Shown piece after piece: positions 36,559 through 45,375 of a DNA stretch of 64,000 nucleotides. The notes beneath the pieces are model-generated. The model had not been told where the DNA came from, searched no databases, and saw only the letters and a list, made by a program, of their open reading frames with translations. Numbering within the stretch: the first letter of the stretch is position 1; each line of letters starts with the position of its first letter. A program made the translations under genes and the position numbers. Origin of the DNA: G963662675 sp963676845 (GTDB lineage Bacteria > Bacteroidota > Bacteroidia > Bacteroidales > Prolixibacteraceae); the NCBI GenBank assembly GCA_963676845.2, contig CAXXKK010000030.1:66865-130864 (forward strand). Reading direction: 5' to 3'.

Positions 36559-36566
36559 TAATTTTG
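36559..36566 (+). promoter_or_regulatory. -7 promoter element abutting the C39 exporter start codon
   Basis: TAATTTTG ends four bases before the ATG at 36571, implying a leaderless or nearly leaderless mRNA. The 284-base gap upstream holds no gene that I can support. Confidence 0.5.
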
Positions 36567-36570
36567 GAAT

Positions 36571-38760
36571 ATGCTGCGCTTCCCCTTTTTTAAACAACCA
36601 GATGCTATGGATTGCGGGCCTACTTGCCTGCGAATGATTGCTAAGTTTTATGGGAAAAACATAAGCTTGGATTATTTACGCGGACAGGCGCACATTTCAA
36701 GAGAAGGTGTTTCTTTGCTGGGGATTAGTGATGCCGCTGAAGCAATCGGGATGCGCAGTTTGGGAACCAAAGTCACTTTTGATCAACTCGTAAAGGATGT
36801 CCCTAAGCCGTGTGTTGTTCATTGGGATCAAAATCACTTCGTTGTTTTATATCAGGTGAAAAAGGGAAAACTGTATGTAGCCGATCCTGCTTTTGGGTTG
36901 GTAAAATACAATGCACCCGATTTTAAAAAGCATTGGTTGGCAACAGTCTCTAAAGGTGAAGAGAAAGGGGTTTGCCTGATGATACAAACGACTCCTGTCT
37001 TTTTTGAACAGGAAGATGAGCAGGCTAAAAGGACGGGTTTTGGTTTTTTGTGGAAATATGTAAAGCCACACCGAAGGCTGGTTTCCCAGCTTTTGTTGGG
37101 GTTTATTGCAGCAAGTATCATCCAATTAATATTCCCGTTTCTTACTCAAAGTCTGGTTGATGTTGGTATAAGCAATCAAGATATCGATTTTATTTACTTG
37201 GTGTTGATTGCACAATTGATGTTGTTTGTTGGGCAGACAGCTATTGATTTTATTCGTTCATGGATACTTCTCCATATTTCAACCCGGATAAATATTTCCA
37301 TCATTTCAGACTTTCTTATAAAGTTGATGAAGTTACCAATTGGTTTTTTTGACACTAAAATGATTGGCGATTTAATGCAGCGTATCCAGGATCACAGGCG
37401 CATAGAAAATTTTCTTACCACCCAGACTTTAAATATCTTGTTTTCTGTTGTGAATCTTTTGGTATTTGGCATTGTATTGGCGTTGTATAGCTGGAAAATA
37501 TTATTGGTGTTTCTTGTCGGTTCTGTAGCTTACATGGTTTGGGTGTTTGCTTTCATGAAGAGGAGGCGTCAGGTTGACTATAAGAAATTTGTGCAATTAT
37601 CCGACAATCAGAGCATGTTGATTCAGTTGATTAACGGAATGCAGGAAATAAAGCTGAACAATTATGAGAAACAAAAACGCTGGGAGTGGGAACGAATACA
37701 AGCTCGGTTGTTTCGGGTGAGGGTTGAAAATTTGTCCATCGATCAATATCAACAAGCTGGATCTGTGTTTTTTAACCAGACTAAAAATATTATCATCACA
37801 GTGATTGCAGCCATGTCTGTTTTGAAAGGAGATATGACACTTGGTATGATGTTGGCCGTACAATATATCATTGGTCAGCTGAATGGACCGCTTACAGAGA
37901 TGATTAGTTTTATGCATTTGGCTCAGGATGCTAAAATTAGTTTGGAACGTTTGGGAGAGATTCATGAAAAGGATGATGAGGAATTGAAAGGAAAGCCTTT
38001 GTTAAATGTGTTGCCTTCCGATAAGTCATTAAATGTTCAGGAACTGGTTTTTCAGTACGAAGGGCCTCATTCTCCAAAAGTTTTAAATAAAATTGACCTT
38101 GTGATTCCCGAGAAGAAAGTGACAGCTGTTGTTGGTGCTAGTGGAAGTGGAAAAACTACCCTTGTGAAGTTGCTTTTGGGCTTTTATCCTCCGGTTTCAG
38201 GAAGTGTTCGTGTTGGGGACGTCAGTTTGCAAAATTTCTCTCAGCAGTGGTGGCGAACAAAGGTCGGTGCTGTTATGCAGGATGGCTTTATATTTTCGGA
38301 TACGATTGCTAATAATATTGTAGTTGGAGATGAACGAATTGATAAGGAGAAGCTTGTTTATGCTGTTCAGAAGGCAAATATACAGGAGCTTGTTGAGGGA
38401 CTTCCTTTGGGGTATAATACCAAAATTGGACAAGATGGTCATGGATTGAGCCAGGGGCAAAAACAGCGGATTTTGATCGCCAGGGTTATTTATAAAGATC
38501 CCGAATATTTGTTCTTTGATGAGGCGACTAATGCTTTGGATGCAAACAATGAAAAGGTAATCATGGAAAACCTGAATCATGTATATGAGGGTAAAACAGT
38601 TGTGGTCGTTGCTCATAGGTTAAGTACAGTTAAAAATGCCGATCAGATTGTTGTGTTAGATAAAGGAGAAATTGTTGAGTTGGGCAATCATGAAGAACTG
38701 ACTGCTAAAAAAGGTGCTTATTATAATTTGGTGAAAAACCAGTTGGAATTGGGAAATTAA
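36571..38760 (+). CDS. C39-peptidase ABC exporter (PCAT/bacteriocin-export type)
   Basis: Residues 1-140 are a C39 protease with catalytic Cys15 (MDCGPTC), His89 (QNHFVVLY) and Asp105 (ADPAFG). Such enzymes cut double-glycine leader peptides during export. Residues about 160-440 form a six-helix ABC transmembrane domain. The C-terminal ATPase has Walker A GASGSGKTT, signature LSQGQKQR and Walker B YLFFDEATNALD. 729 residues is normal. The next gene, 23 bases on, encodes the HlyD-type adaptor. No candidate leader-peptide substrate is visible nearby, and no TolC-like gene. Confidence 0.94.
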   Translation: MLRFPFFKQPDAMDCGPTCLRMIAKFYGKNISLDYLRGQAHISREGVSLLGISDAAEAIGMRSLGTKVTFDQLVKDVPKPCVVHWDQNHFVVLYQVKKGKLYVADPAFGLVKYNAPDFKKHWLATVSKGEEKGVCLMIQTTPVFFEQEDEQAKRTGFGFLWKYVKPHRRLVSQLLLGFIAASIIQLIFPFLTQSLVDVGISNQDIDFIYLVLIAQLMLFVGQTAIDFIRSWILLHISTRINISIISDFLIKLMKLPIGFFDTKMIGDLMQRIQDHRRIENFLTTQTLNILFSVVNLLVFGIVLALYSWKILLVFLVGSVAYMVWVFAFMKRRRQVDYKKFVQLSDNQSMLIQLINGMQEIKLNNYEKQKRWEWERIQARLFRVRVENLSIDQYQQAGSVFFNQTKNIIITVIAAMSVLKGDMTLGMMLAVQYIIGQLNGPLTEMISFMHLAQDAKISLERLGEIHEKDDEELKGKPLLNVLPSDKSLNVQELVFQYEGPHSPKVLNKIDLVIPEKKVTAVVGASGSGKTTLVKLLLGFYPPVSGSVRVGDVSLQNFSQQWWRTKVGAVMQDGFIFSDTIANNIVVGDERIDKEKLVYAVQKANIQELVEGLPLGYNTKIGQDGHGLSQGQKQRILIARVIYKDPEYLFFDEATNALDANNEKVIMENLNHVYEGKTVVVVAHRLSTVKNADQIVVLDKGEIVELGNHEELTAKKGAYYNLVKNQLELGN

Positions 38761-38783
38761 TTGGTTGTCATAAATTTTAGAAA

Positions 38784-40091
38784 ATGCCAGATAGGTTGAA
38801 CATAGAAATAAGAAGTGATGAAGTGCAGGATATCATTGGTAAAACTCCTTCGTGGTTGTTGCGAAGTGGATTAACCATTTTGTTGTGTTTTATTGTTTTG
38901 TTGTTTATCGGTAGCTGGTTGTTTCGCTATCCCGATATTGTGACTGCCCGTGTTGAGGTTTTTTCTGAAAATCCACCTGCAGACATTGTTGCCCGTACAA
39001 CTGGACGAATTGATTATTTATTTGTTGAGGATGGAGATCTTATTGAGGATGGAGATCTTATCGGTGTGCTTGAGAATACGGCCAGCTATGAAGATGTTTT
39101 TGATTTAAAAGACAAAGTGAAGGACTTGAATGTGTTCTTTAATGATTTTGATGAGGCTTATCTTGTTGATTTAAGGGCAGGCTATCAGTTAGGGGAGGTT
39201 CAAACCGAATATTCATCTTTTTTGCGCTTATATAATAATTATATGAGTTTTCTCCGATTGGATTATTATCCGCAGAAAATTAATTCTCTGAATGAGCAGG
39301 TTCACATGCAGCGTATTTATTATGATCGTCTGTGGAGTCAACGCCAGATTTTAGAGGAGGATTATAAAATTGAGCTGGAGCAATATAGAAGAGATTCTAC
39401 ATTGTTTGCAGAAGAGGTGCTTTCTGTGGTTGATCTAAAAAAATCAGAGACAGCCATGTTACAAAAGAAATACTCTTTTAATGAGGCAAGAACAAATTTG
39501 GCTCAAACTCAAAAAGAAATTATCGAGTTAGAGCAGGAAGTGGTTAGTACGGAAAAGGAATTTGAGGAGCAAAAACAACAAATGCAGGCAGAGCTTACAG
39601 AGTCTTATAATGTATTGAGAAGTCGGATTGAGTATTGGGAAAACACATATGCACTTGAATCTTCAATTTCAGGAAAAATTACGTTTACAAAGTATTGGAG
39701 TAAAAACCAACAAGTTCAATTAGGTGATGAAGTTTTTACTATTGTTCCCGAAGATGAGAATCGTATTGTTGGGCGAGTAAATCTTCCATTGCAAGGGGCT
39801 GGAAAAATAAAAGCAGGTCAACAGGTGAATATCCGTTTCGATAATTATCCATACATGGAATACGGTACAGTAAAAGGAAAAATTAGCTCAATCTCACTTG
39901 TGCCAGCTGATGAATTTTACATTGCGGAAATAGAGTTTCCTCAAAATCTGGTAACTAATTATAATGTATCTCTTCCTTTTACTCAGGAGATGAAAGGTGA
40001 TGCCGAAGTTATTACAGAAGATTTGAGATTGCTCCAGCGTATTTTTAATCCGGTAAGGTCTCTTCTGAAAGAAAAGGTACTTGATAAATAA
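38784..40091 (+). CDS. HlyD-family membrane fusion adaptor protein
   Basis: This adaptor links an inner-membrane exporter to an outer-membrane channel. One membrane helix lies at about residues 28-47 (LTILLCFIVLLFIGSWLF). Lipoyl-like halves and a long coiled-coil region (about 170-290, Glu/Gln/Lys-rich) follow. The C-terminal part has the barrel segment VNLPLQGAGKIKAGQQVNIR. 435 residues. The lipoyl turn EDGDLIEDGDLIG is coded by an exact 18-bp tandem duplication. Operon with the C39 exporter. Confidence 0.92.
   Translation: MPDRLNIEIRSDEVQDIIGKTPSWLLRSGLTILLCFIVLLFIGSWLFRYPDIVTARVEVFSENPPADIVARTTGRIDYLFVEDGDLIEDGDLIGVLENTASYEDVFDLKDKVKDLNVFFNDFDEAYLVDLRAGYQLGEVQTEYSSFLRLYNNYMSFLRLDYYPQKINSLNEQVHMQRIYYDRLWSQRQILEEDYKIELEQYRRDSTLFAEEVLSVVDLKKSETAMLQKKYSFNEARTNLAQTQKEIIELEQEVVSTEKEFEEQKQQMQAELTESYNVLRSRIEYWENTYALESSISGKITFTKYWSKNQQVQLGDEVFTIVPEDENRIVGRVNLPLQGAGKIKAGQQVNIRFDNYPYMEYGTVKGKISSISLVPADEFYIAEIEFPQNLVTNYNVSLPFTQEMKGDAEVITEDLRLLQRIFNPVRSLLKEKVLDK
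39025..39060 (+). repeat. 18-bp exact tandem duplication inside the HlyD-type gene
   Basis: TTGAGGATGGAGATCTTA occurs twice in direct succession, in frame, encoding the repeated EDGDLI. The repeat adds six residues in the lipoyl-like turn without breaking the frame. Confidence 0.85.
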
Positions 40092-40220
40092 ATTCCTCTT
40101 TCCATTTGAAAAATCACTTTAAGTTTCCCGAATTTCTACTTCGTTGTATTTAGATTCTTTAAAATCAAGTAAAACTTCAAAAAATAACAAGAAAAGCTAT
40201 TGTTCTTAACTGAAAATTAG

Positions 40221-40228
40221 TACTTTTG
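40221..40228 (+). promoter_or_regulatory. promoter of the str-S10-spc-alpha cluster
   Basis: TACTTTTG (-7, TAnnTTTG) with TTG beginning at 40200 as a plausible -33 element 18 bases upstream. It is the best two-part promoter match in the window and precedes rpsL by 129 bases. Confidence 0.7.
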
Positions 40229-40232
40229 CCTG

Positions 40233-40261
40233 CCGTTTTTGGAGAATTCTGTCGAAAACGG
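40233..40261 (+). promoter_or_regulatory. 5' leader hairpin upstream of rpsL
   Basis: CCGTTTT and AAAACGG form a 7-bp perfect stem at the very start of the leader. It is followed by GAGAGGTAATG and a four-codon open frame (40269-40283, Met-Tyr-Val-Tyr-stop), then an ATTGA/TCAAT hairpin. A regulatory role is only a possibility. Confidence 0.45.
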
Positions 40262-40357
40262 AGAGGTAATGTATGTGTATTGACTGATAAATCAATGCTT
40301 TTGCAAACCTGAAAATTGAATAGATTTTTTTAAATAATTAGTAATAAAAATAGTTGT

Positions 40358-40732
40358 ATGCCAACAATTCAGCAGTTAGTTAGAAAGGGGAGACAAAGTA
40401 ATATCGAAAAAAGTAAGTCTCCTGCATTAGATTCTTGCCCGCAAAGGAGAGGTGTTTGTGTACGTGTTTATACAACTACTCCTAAAAAACCAAACTCAGC
40501 AATGCGTAAAGTTGCAAGGGTAAGGTTGACAAACGGTAAAGAAGTGAACGCTTACATTCCTGGAGAAGGTCATAACCTACAGGAACACTCTATTGTATTA
40601 GTGCGCGGTGGTAGGGTAAAAGACTTACCAGGTGTGCGTTATCACTTAATTCGTGGTGCTTTGGATACCGCGGGAGTAGAAGGACGTACTCAAAGACGTT
40701 CAAAGTACGGTACAAAAAGACCGAAGAAGTAA
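40358..40732 (+). CDS. rpsL: 30S ribosomal protein S12
   Basis: This decoding-centre protein has 124 residues with TTPKKPNSAMRKVARVRLTN and VRGGRVKDLPGVRYH, the two loops that face the A site. The lysine positions associated with streptomycin sensitivity are wild-type in appearance. It is the first gene of the cluster; rpsG follows after 108 bases. Confidence 0.98.
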   Translation: MPTIQQLVRKGRQSNIEKSKSPALDSCPQRRGVCVRVYTTTPKKPNSAMRKVARVRLTNGKEVNAYIPGEGHNLQEHSIVLVRGGRVKDLPGVRYHLIRGALDTAGVEGRTQRRSKYGTKRPKK

Positions 40733-40840
40733 TTTATTGAATTTTTAGTGGTTTGGTTGAGTAAATGATCCCGGAAAAGTTGGGGAGAACTGAAGCTCAA
40801 TTAGTCACAGCCAATTCAAATAACACTAAGATTAAAGAAG

Positions 40841-41317
40841 ATGAGAAAATCAAAACCAAAGAAGAGGATCATTTTACCTGATCCAAAATTTAACGACGTT
40901 CTTGTAACAAGATTTGTAAATGACTTAATGCTTGATGGTAAAAAAACCACAGCATATGCAATTTTCTACGATGCTATGGATATTCTTCAAAATCGTATGA
41001 AAGATGAAGAATTATCTCCTCTTGATATTTGGAAGAAAGCATTGGAAAATGTTACTCCTGCCGTTGAGGTAAAAAGCCGCCGTGTTGGTGGTGCCAATTT
41101 CCAGGTTCCAATGGAAATCCGTCCCGAAAGAAAACTTTCAATCTCTATAAAAAACTTGATTTTATTTGCCCGTAAACGTTCTGGCAAATCAATGGCCGAT
41201 AAGTTAGCTGCTGAAATTCAAGCTGCATACAACGAAGAAGGTGGCGCCTTCAAGAAAAAAGAAGAAACACACCGTATGGCAGAAGCGAACCGTGCTTTTG
41301 CACATTTCAGGTTTTAA
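40841..41317 (+). CDS. rpsG: 30S ribosomal protein S7
   Basis: This is a 16S rRNA 3'-domain assembly protein of 158 residues, with VTRFVNDLMLDGKKTTAYAI and RRVGGANFQVPMEIR typical of S7. It sits between rpsL and fusA, as in other bacteria. Confidence 0.98.
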   Translation: MRKSKPKKRIILPDPKFNDVLVTRFVNDLMLDGKKTTAYAIFYDAMDILQNRMKDEELSPLDIWKKALENVTPAVEVKSRRVGGANFQVPMEIRPERKLSISIKNLILFARKRSGKSMADKLAAEIQAAYNEEGGAFKKKEETHRMAEANRAFAHFRF

Positions 41318-41357
41318 TTAGAATTGGTATATCAGGATTAGAAAATATTGGTAAAAA

Positions 41358-43466
41358 ATGGCTAGAGATCTCAAAAACGTAAGAAATATCGGTATCATGG
41401 CTCACATTGATGCCGGTAAAACAACAACAACGGAAAGGATTCTGTTTTATACAGGTATCACACACCGTATCGGTGAAGTGCACGACGGTGCTGCAACAAT
41501 GGACTGGATGGAGCAAGAGCAGGAACGTGGTATTACTATTACGTCTGCTGCAACTACTACTTTCTGGAAACATAGAGATATGCAACACCAGGTAAATATC
41601 ATTGATACTCCGGGACACGTTGACTTCACTGTTGAAGTAGAACGTTCTCTTCGTGTATTAGATGGTTCTGTTGCACTTTTCTGTGCCGTAGGTGGTGTAG
41701 AAGCACAATCAGAAACAGTGTGGCGTCAGGCTGAAAAATATGGCGTGCCTCGTATTGGTTTTGTAAATAAAATGGACCGTTCAGGTGCAGACTTCTACGA
41801 TGTAGTTGCACAGGTTAAAGATAAATTAAAAGCAAACCCAGTGCCTATCCAAATTCCAATTGGTGCAGAAGAAACTTTCGAAGGTGTAATTGACCTTATC
41901 GAAATGAAAGCTGTACGTTGGTATGATGATGCAACATTGGGTACAACATATCAGTTGGAAGACATCCCTGCTGATTTGGCAGATAAAGCTAACGAATACA
42001 GAGAACAACTTGTTGAAGCAGTAGCAGAACAAGATGATGAATTGATGGAAAGATTTTTTGAAGATCCAGATTCAATTACTGCTGACGAAATGCATGCTGT
42101 TATTCGTAAGGCAACGATCTCTGGAGATATCGTTCCAATGATGTGTGGTTCTGCATTCAAAAACAAAGGTGTTCAACGCTTATTGGATGCTGTTTGTGAA
42201 TATTTGCCTAGCCCACTTGATAATGGTAATATTACTGGAACAGATCCTCAAACAGGCGAAGAAGAAAAAAGAAATGCTGACGTTGAAGAACCTCTTGCAG
42301 CATTAGCTTTCAAAATTGCTACTGACCCTTATGTTGGTCGTCTGTGTTTCGTTCGTGTTTACTCAGGTAAACTTGAAGCGGGAGGTAGTGTTTATAATGC
42401 CCGTACCGGGAAAAAAGAGCGTATCTCACGCTTGTATCAAATGCACTCAAACAAGCAAAATGCAATAGAAGTTGTAGAAGCTGGTGATATTTGTGCTTGT
42501 GTTGGATTTAAAGATATCCGCACTGGTGATACATTATCTGATGCAAAACACCCAATTGCCCTTGAAAGTATGGAATTCCCAGAACCGGTAATTGGTATTG
42601 CAGTTGAGCCTAAAACTCAAAAAGACTTAGATAAATTGGGTATGGGATTAGCTAAATTAGCTGAAGAAGACCCAACATTTAAGGTTCAAACTGACGAAGA
42701 TTCAGGTCAAACAGTTATTCGTGGTATGGGTGAGCTTCACCTTGAAATCATTATTGACCGTTTGAAACGTGAGTTTAAAGTTGAATGTAACCAAGGTAAA
42801 CCTCAGGTAGCTTATAAAGAAGCAATCAGCCAGGAAGTACAATTGCGTGAAACGTATAAAAAACAAACTGGTGGTCGTGGTAAATTTGCTGATATCATCG
42901 TTAAAGTTGGTCCAGCTGATGAAGGAAAAGAAGGCTTGACTTTCATCAACAGTGTAACTGGTGGTAGAATCCCAAGAGAATATATTCCTTCTGTTGAGAA
43001 AGGTTTCCAAACAGCAATGATCAATGGTCCTCTTGCAGGATACCAGCTTGATAGCTTAAAAGTTGAGCTTCTTGATGGTTCATTCCACGCAGTTGACTCG
43101 GATCAGTTGTCTTTCGAAATTTGTGCTCGCCAGGCATTTAAAAACGCAGCTTCAAAAGCGGGTCCAAAATTGTTGGAGCCAATCATGAAGTCAGAAATTG
43201 TTACTCCTGAAGAGTACATGGGTGATATCATTGGTGACTTAAACCGTCGTCGTGGTAACGTATTGAGCATGGAAGAAAAATCAGGAGCACGTGTACTTAA
43301 AGTAAATGTGCCACTTTCTGAAATCTTCGGATATGTTACTGTATTAAGAACATTGTCTTCTGGACGTGCAACTTCTTCAATGGAGTTCTCACACTACGAA
43401 GAAGTGCCTCGTCAGATGGCAATCACTGTTCTTGAAGAAATTAAAGGAAAAGTAGAATTATTGTAG
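41358..43466 (+). CDS. fusA: elongation factor G, canonical
   Basis: This translocation GTPase has 702 residues with G1 MAHIDAGKTTTTERI, switch I ERGITITSA, G3 DTPGHVDF including the catalytic His, and G4 NKMD, all intact. Domain IV and the C-terminal ELF-G domain are complete. This is the housekeeping EF-G, in contrast to the divergent paralog at 34130-36286. tuf, which often follows fusA, is absent; rpsJ comes next. Confidence 0.98.
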   Translation: MARDLKNVRNIGIMAHIDAGKTTTTERILFYTGITHRIGEVHDGAATMDWMEQEQERGITITSAATTTFWKHRDMQHQVNIIDTPGHVDFTVEVERSLRVLDGSVALFCAVGGVEAQSETVWRQAEKYGVPRIGFVNKMDRSGADFYDVVAQVKDKLKANPVPIQIPIGAEETFEGVIDLIEMKAVRWYDDATLGTTYQLEDIPADLADKANEYREQLVEAVAEQDDELMERFFEDPDSITADEMHAVIRKATISGDIVPMMCGSAFKNKGVQRLLDAVCEYLPSPLDNGNITGTDPQTGEEEKRNADVEEPLAALAFKIATDPYVGRLCFVRVYSGKLEAGGSVYNARTGKKERISRLYQMHSNKQNAIEVVEAGDICACVGFKDIRTGDTLSDAKHPIALESMEFPEPVIGIAVEPKTQKDLDKLGMGLAKLAEEDPTFKVQTDEDSGQTVIRGMGELHLEIIIDRLKREFKVECNQGKPQVAYKEAISQEVQLRETYKKQTGGRGKFADIIVKVGPADEGKEGLTFINSVTGGRIPREYIPSVEKGFQTAMINGPLAGYQLDSLKVELLDGSFHAVDSDQLSFEICARQAFKNAASKAGPKLLEPIMKSEIVTPEEYMGDIIGDLNRRRGNVLSMEEKSGARVLKVNVPLSEIFGYVTVLRTLSSGRATSSMEFSHYEEVPRQMAITVLEEIKGKVELL

Positions 43467-43489
43467 AATAATTTTTTATACATCTCATT

Positions 43490-43795
43490 ATGAGTCAAAA
43501 AATCAGAATTAAGCTGAAATCGTACGATCACAATTTGGTTGACAAATCGGCTGAAAAGATTGTAAAGACTGTAAAAACTACAGGTGCAGTTGTAAGTGGT
43601 CCTATACCACTTCCAACTCATCGTCGTGTTTTTACTGTTTTGAGATCAACTTTCGTGAATAAAAAATCACGTGAGCAATTTCAGTTGTCGTCATACAAAC
43701 GTTTGATTGACATTTACAGCACAACAGCTAAGACAATTGACGCCTTAATGAAGCTTGAATTACCAAGTGGCGTTGAAGTAGAAATTAAAGTTTGA
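43490..43795 (+). CDS. rpsJ: 30S ribosomal protein S10
   Basis: A 101-residue protein with the S10 hallmark GPIPLPTHRRVFTVLRSTFV and KLELPSGVEVEIKV. It is the first gene of the S10 part of the cluster, 23 bases after fusA. S10 (NusE) also works in transcription antitermination in well-studied bacteria. Confidence 0.98.
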   Translation: MSQKIRIKLKSYDHNLVDKSAEKIVKTVKTTGAVVSGPIPLPTHRRVFTVLRSTFVNKKSREQFQLSSYKRLIDIYSTTAKTIDALMKLELPSGVEVEIKV

Positions 43796-43817
43796 TAACC
43801 TGTAAAGTAAAAACAAA

Positions 43818-44435
43818 ATGGCAGGATTAATCGGTAAAAAAATCGGAATGACTTCCGTATTCAGTGTTGAAGGGAAAAATATTCCATGCACTGTGATTGA
43901 AGCTGGTCCTTGTGTTATTACACAAGTGAAAACAGCAGAAACCGATGGTTATGACGCAGTACAATTAGGCTTTGGTGAAAAGAAAGAAAAAAACACCACA
44001 AAAGCTGAATTTGGACACTTCCAAAAAGCAGGAGTTGATCCAAAACGTCATATCGTTGAGTTTCAAGAGTTCGAAAATGATTACAAACTTGGTGACACCA
44101 TTACTGTAGATGTAATCGATGAAGAAGGCTGGGTTGATATTACCGGGGTAACCAAAGGTAAAGGATTCCAGGGCGTTGTTAAACGTTATAACTTCCGTGG
44201 CGTTGGTGATGCAACTCACGGTCAGCACAACCGTTTAAGAGCTCCAGGATCGTTAGGTGCTTCTTCGTATCCTTCGAGAGTATTTAAAGGAATGCGTATG
44301 GCAGGTCGTACTGGTGGTGCTAAAAAGACCATCGAGAACCTGAAGGTAATGAAAGTAATTCCAGAATCGAACCTTTTAATTGTTAAAGGATCAGTTCCGG
44401 GAGCTAAAGGATCAACCTTAATTATTAATCAGTAA
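43818..44435 (+). CDS. rplC: 50S ribosomal protein L3
   Basis: 205 residues, with the peptidyl-transferase-reaching loop FRGVGDATHGQHNRLRAPGS and RVFKGMRMAGRTGG typical of L3. The stop codon overlaps the rplD start as TAATG. Confidence 0.98.
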   Translation: MAGLIGKKIGMTSVFSVEGKNIPCTVIEAGPCVITQVKTAETDGYDAVQLGFGEKKEKNTTKAEFGHFQKAGVDPKRHIVEFQEFENDYKLGDTITVDVIDEEGWVDITGVTKGKGFQGVVKRYNFRGVGDATHGQHNRLRAPGSLGASSYPSRVFKGMRMAGRTGGAKKTIENLKVMKVIPESNLLIVKGSVPGAKGSTLIINQ

Positions 44436-45064
44436 TGGAAGTACAAGTATTAAATACAGCCGGAAAAGAAACCGGAAGATCAGTTGCTCTTAATGAGCAG
44501 ATCTACGGTATTGAGCCTAATGACCATGCTATTTACCTGGATGTAAAACAGTATTTGGCAAATCAACGTCAAGGGACTCATTCAGCGAAAGAAAGAGGCG
44601 AAATTGTAGGAAGTACCAAAAAGATTAAAAGACAAAAAGGTACTGGTGGAGCACGTGCAGGTAGCATCAAGTCTCCTATTTTCCGTGGTGGTGGTCGTGT
44701 TTTTGGTCCTCGCCCAAGGAACTATGGTTTCAAATTGAACAAAAAAGTTAAAGCTTTGGCTCGTAAGTCAGCCTTAACTTATAAAGCACAGTCAAGTGAT
44801 ATCTTAGTGCTTGAAGATTTTTCACTGGAAGTGCCAAAAACAAAGGAGTTGGTGACAATTGGCAATAATTTGAATATTATTGATAAAAAGTCACTTTTCG
44901 TTTTACCAGACGAAAATAAAAACATATATTTGTCCTCCAGAAATTTGCAGGGGGTATCTGTTGTAACAGCTTCTCAGTTAAGTACTTACCAGATAATGAA
45001 TGCAAAGAAGATTGTTCTTCTTGAGAGTTCGGTAAACAAAGTAGAAGAACAATTTAAAGCATAG
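44435..45064 (+). CDS. rplD: 50S ribosomal protein L4
   Basis: A 209-residue tunnel-wall protein with the extended loop KRQKGTGGARAGSIKSPIFR and GGGRVFGPRPRNY. In E. coli L4 also represses its own operon; whether that holds here is unknown. Starts within the rplC stop codon. Confidence 0.98.
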   Translation: MEVQVLNTAGKETGRSVALNEQIYGIEPNDHAIYLDVKQYLANQRQGTHSAKERGEIVGSTKKIKRQKGTGGARAGSIKSPIFRGGGRVFGPRPRNYGFKLNKKVKALARKSALTYKAQSSDILVLEDFSLEVPKTKELVTIGNNLNIIDKKSLFVLPDENKNIYLSSRNLQGVSVVTASQLSTYQIMNAKKIVLLESSVNKVEEQFKA

Positions 45065-45075
45065 GGGGATAAAAA

Positions 45076-45366
45076 ATGAATATTTTAATAAAACCCATAG
45101 TAACAGAAAAAATGACGGATCAAGGTGAATCTTTGAACCGTTATGGATTTATTGTTCGTAGAGATGCAGACAAAGAACAGATTAAAAGTGCTGTTGAAAG
45201 TATGTATAATGTCAGTGTAGCTTCAGTAAATACAATGGTGTATGGTGGTAAGAACAAAAGCCGTTACACCAAAGGTGGTATGATTAAAGGAAAAACAAAT
45301 TCTTTTAAGAAAGCCATTATTACACTGGCAGAAGGAGACACAATTGATTTTTATAGTAATATATAA
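45076..45366 (+). CDS. rplW: 50S ribosomal protein L23
   Basis: 96 residues; IKPIVTEKMTDQGE and the basic loop GGKNKSRYTKGGMIKGKTNS. It sits at the tunnel exit and docks trigger factor and SRP. A GGGGGAT ribosome-binding site precedes the ATG. Confidence 0.97.
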   Translation: MNILIKPIVTEKMTDQGESLNRYGFIVRRDADKEQIKSAVESMYNVSVASVNTMVYGGKNKSRYTKGGMIKGKTNSFKKAIITLAEGDTIDFYSNI

Positions 45367-45375
45367 TAAATAGAA

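Noticed and set aside
38197..38616. 139-residue minus-strand open frame inside the C39 exporter
   Set aside because: It lies opposite the conserved ATPase motifs and resembles no protein.
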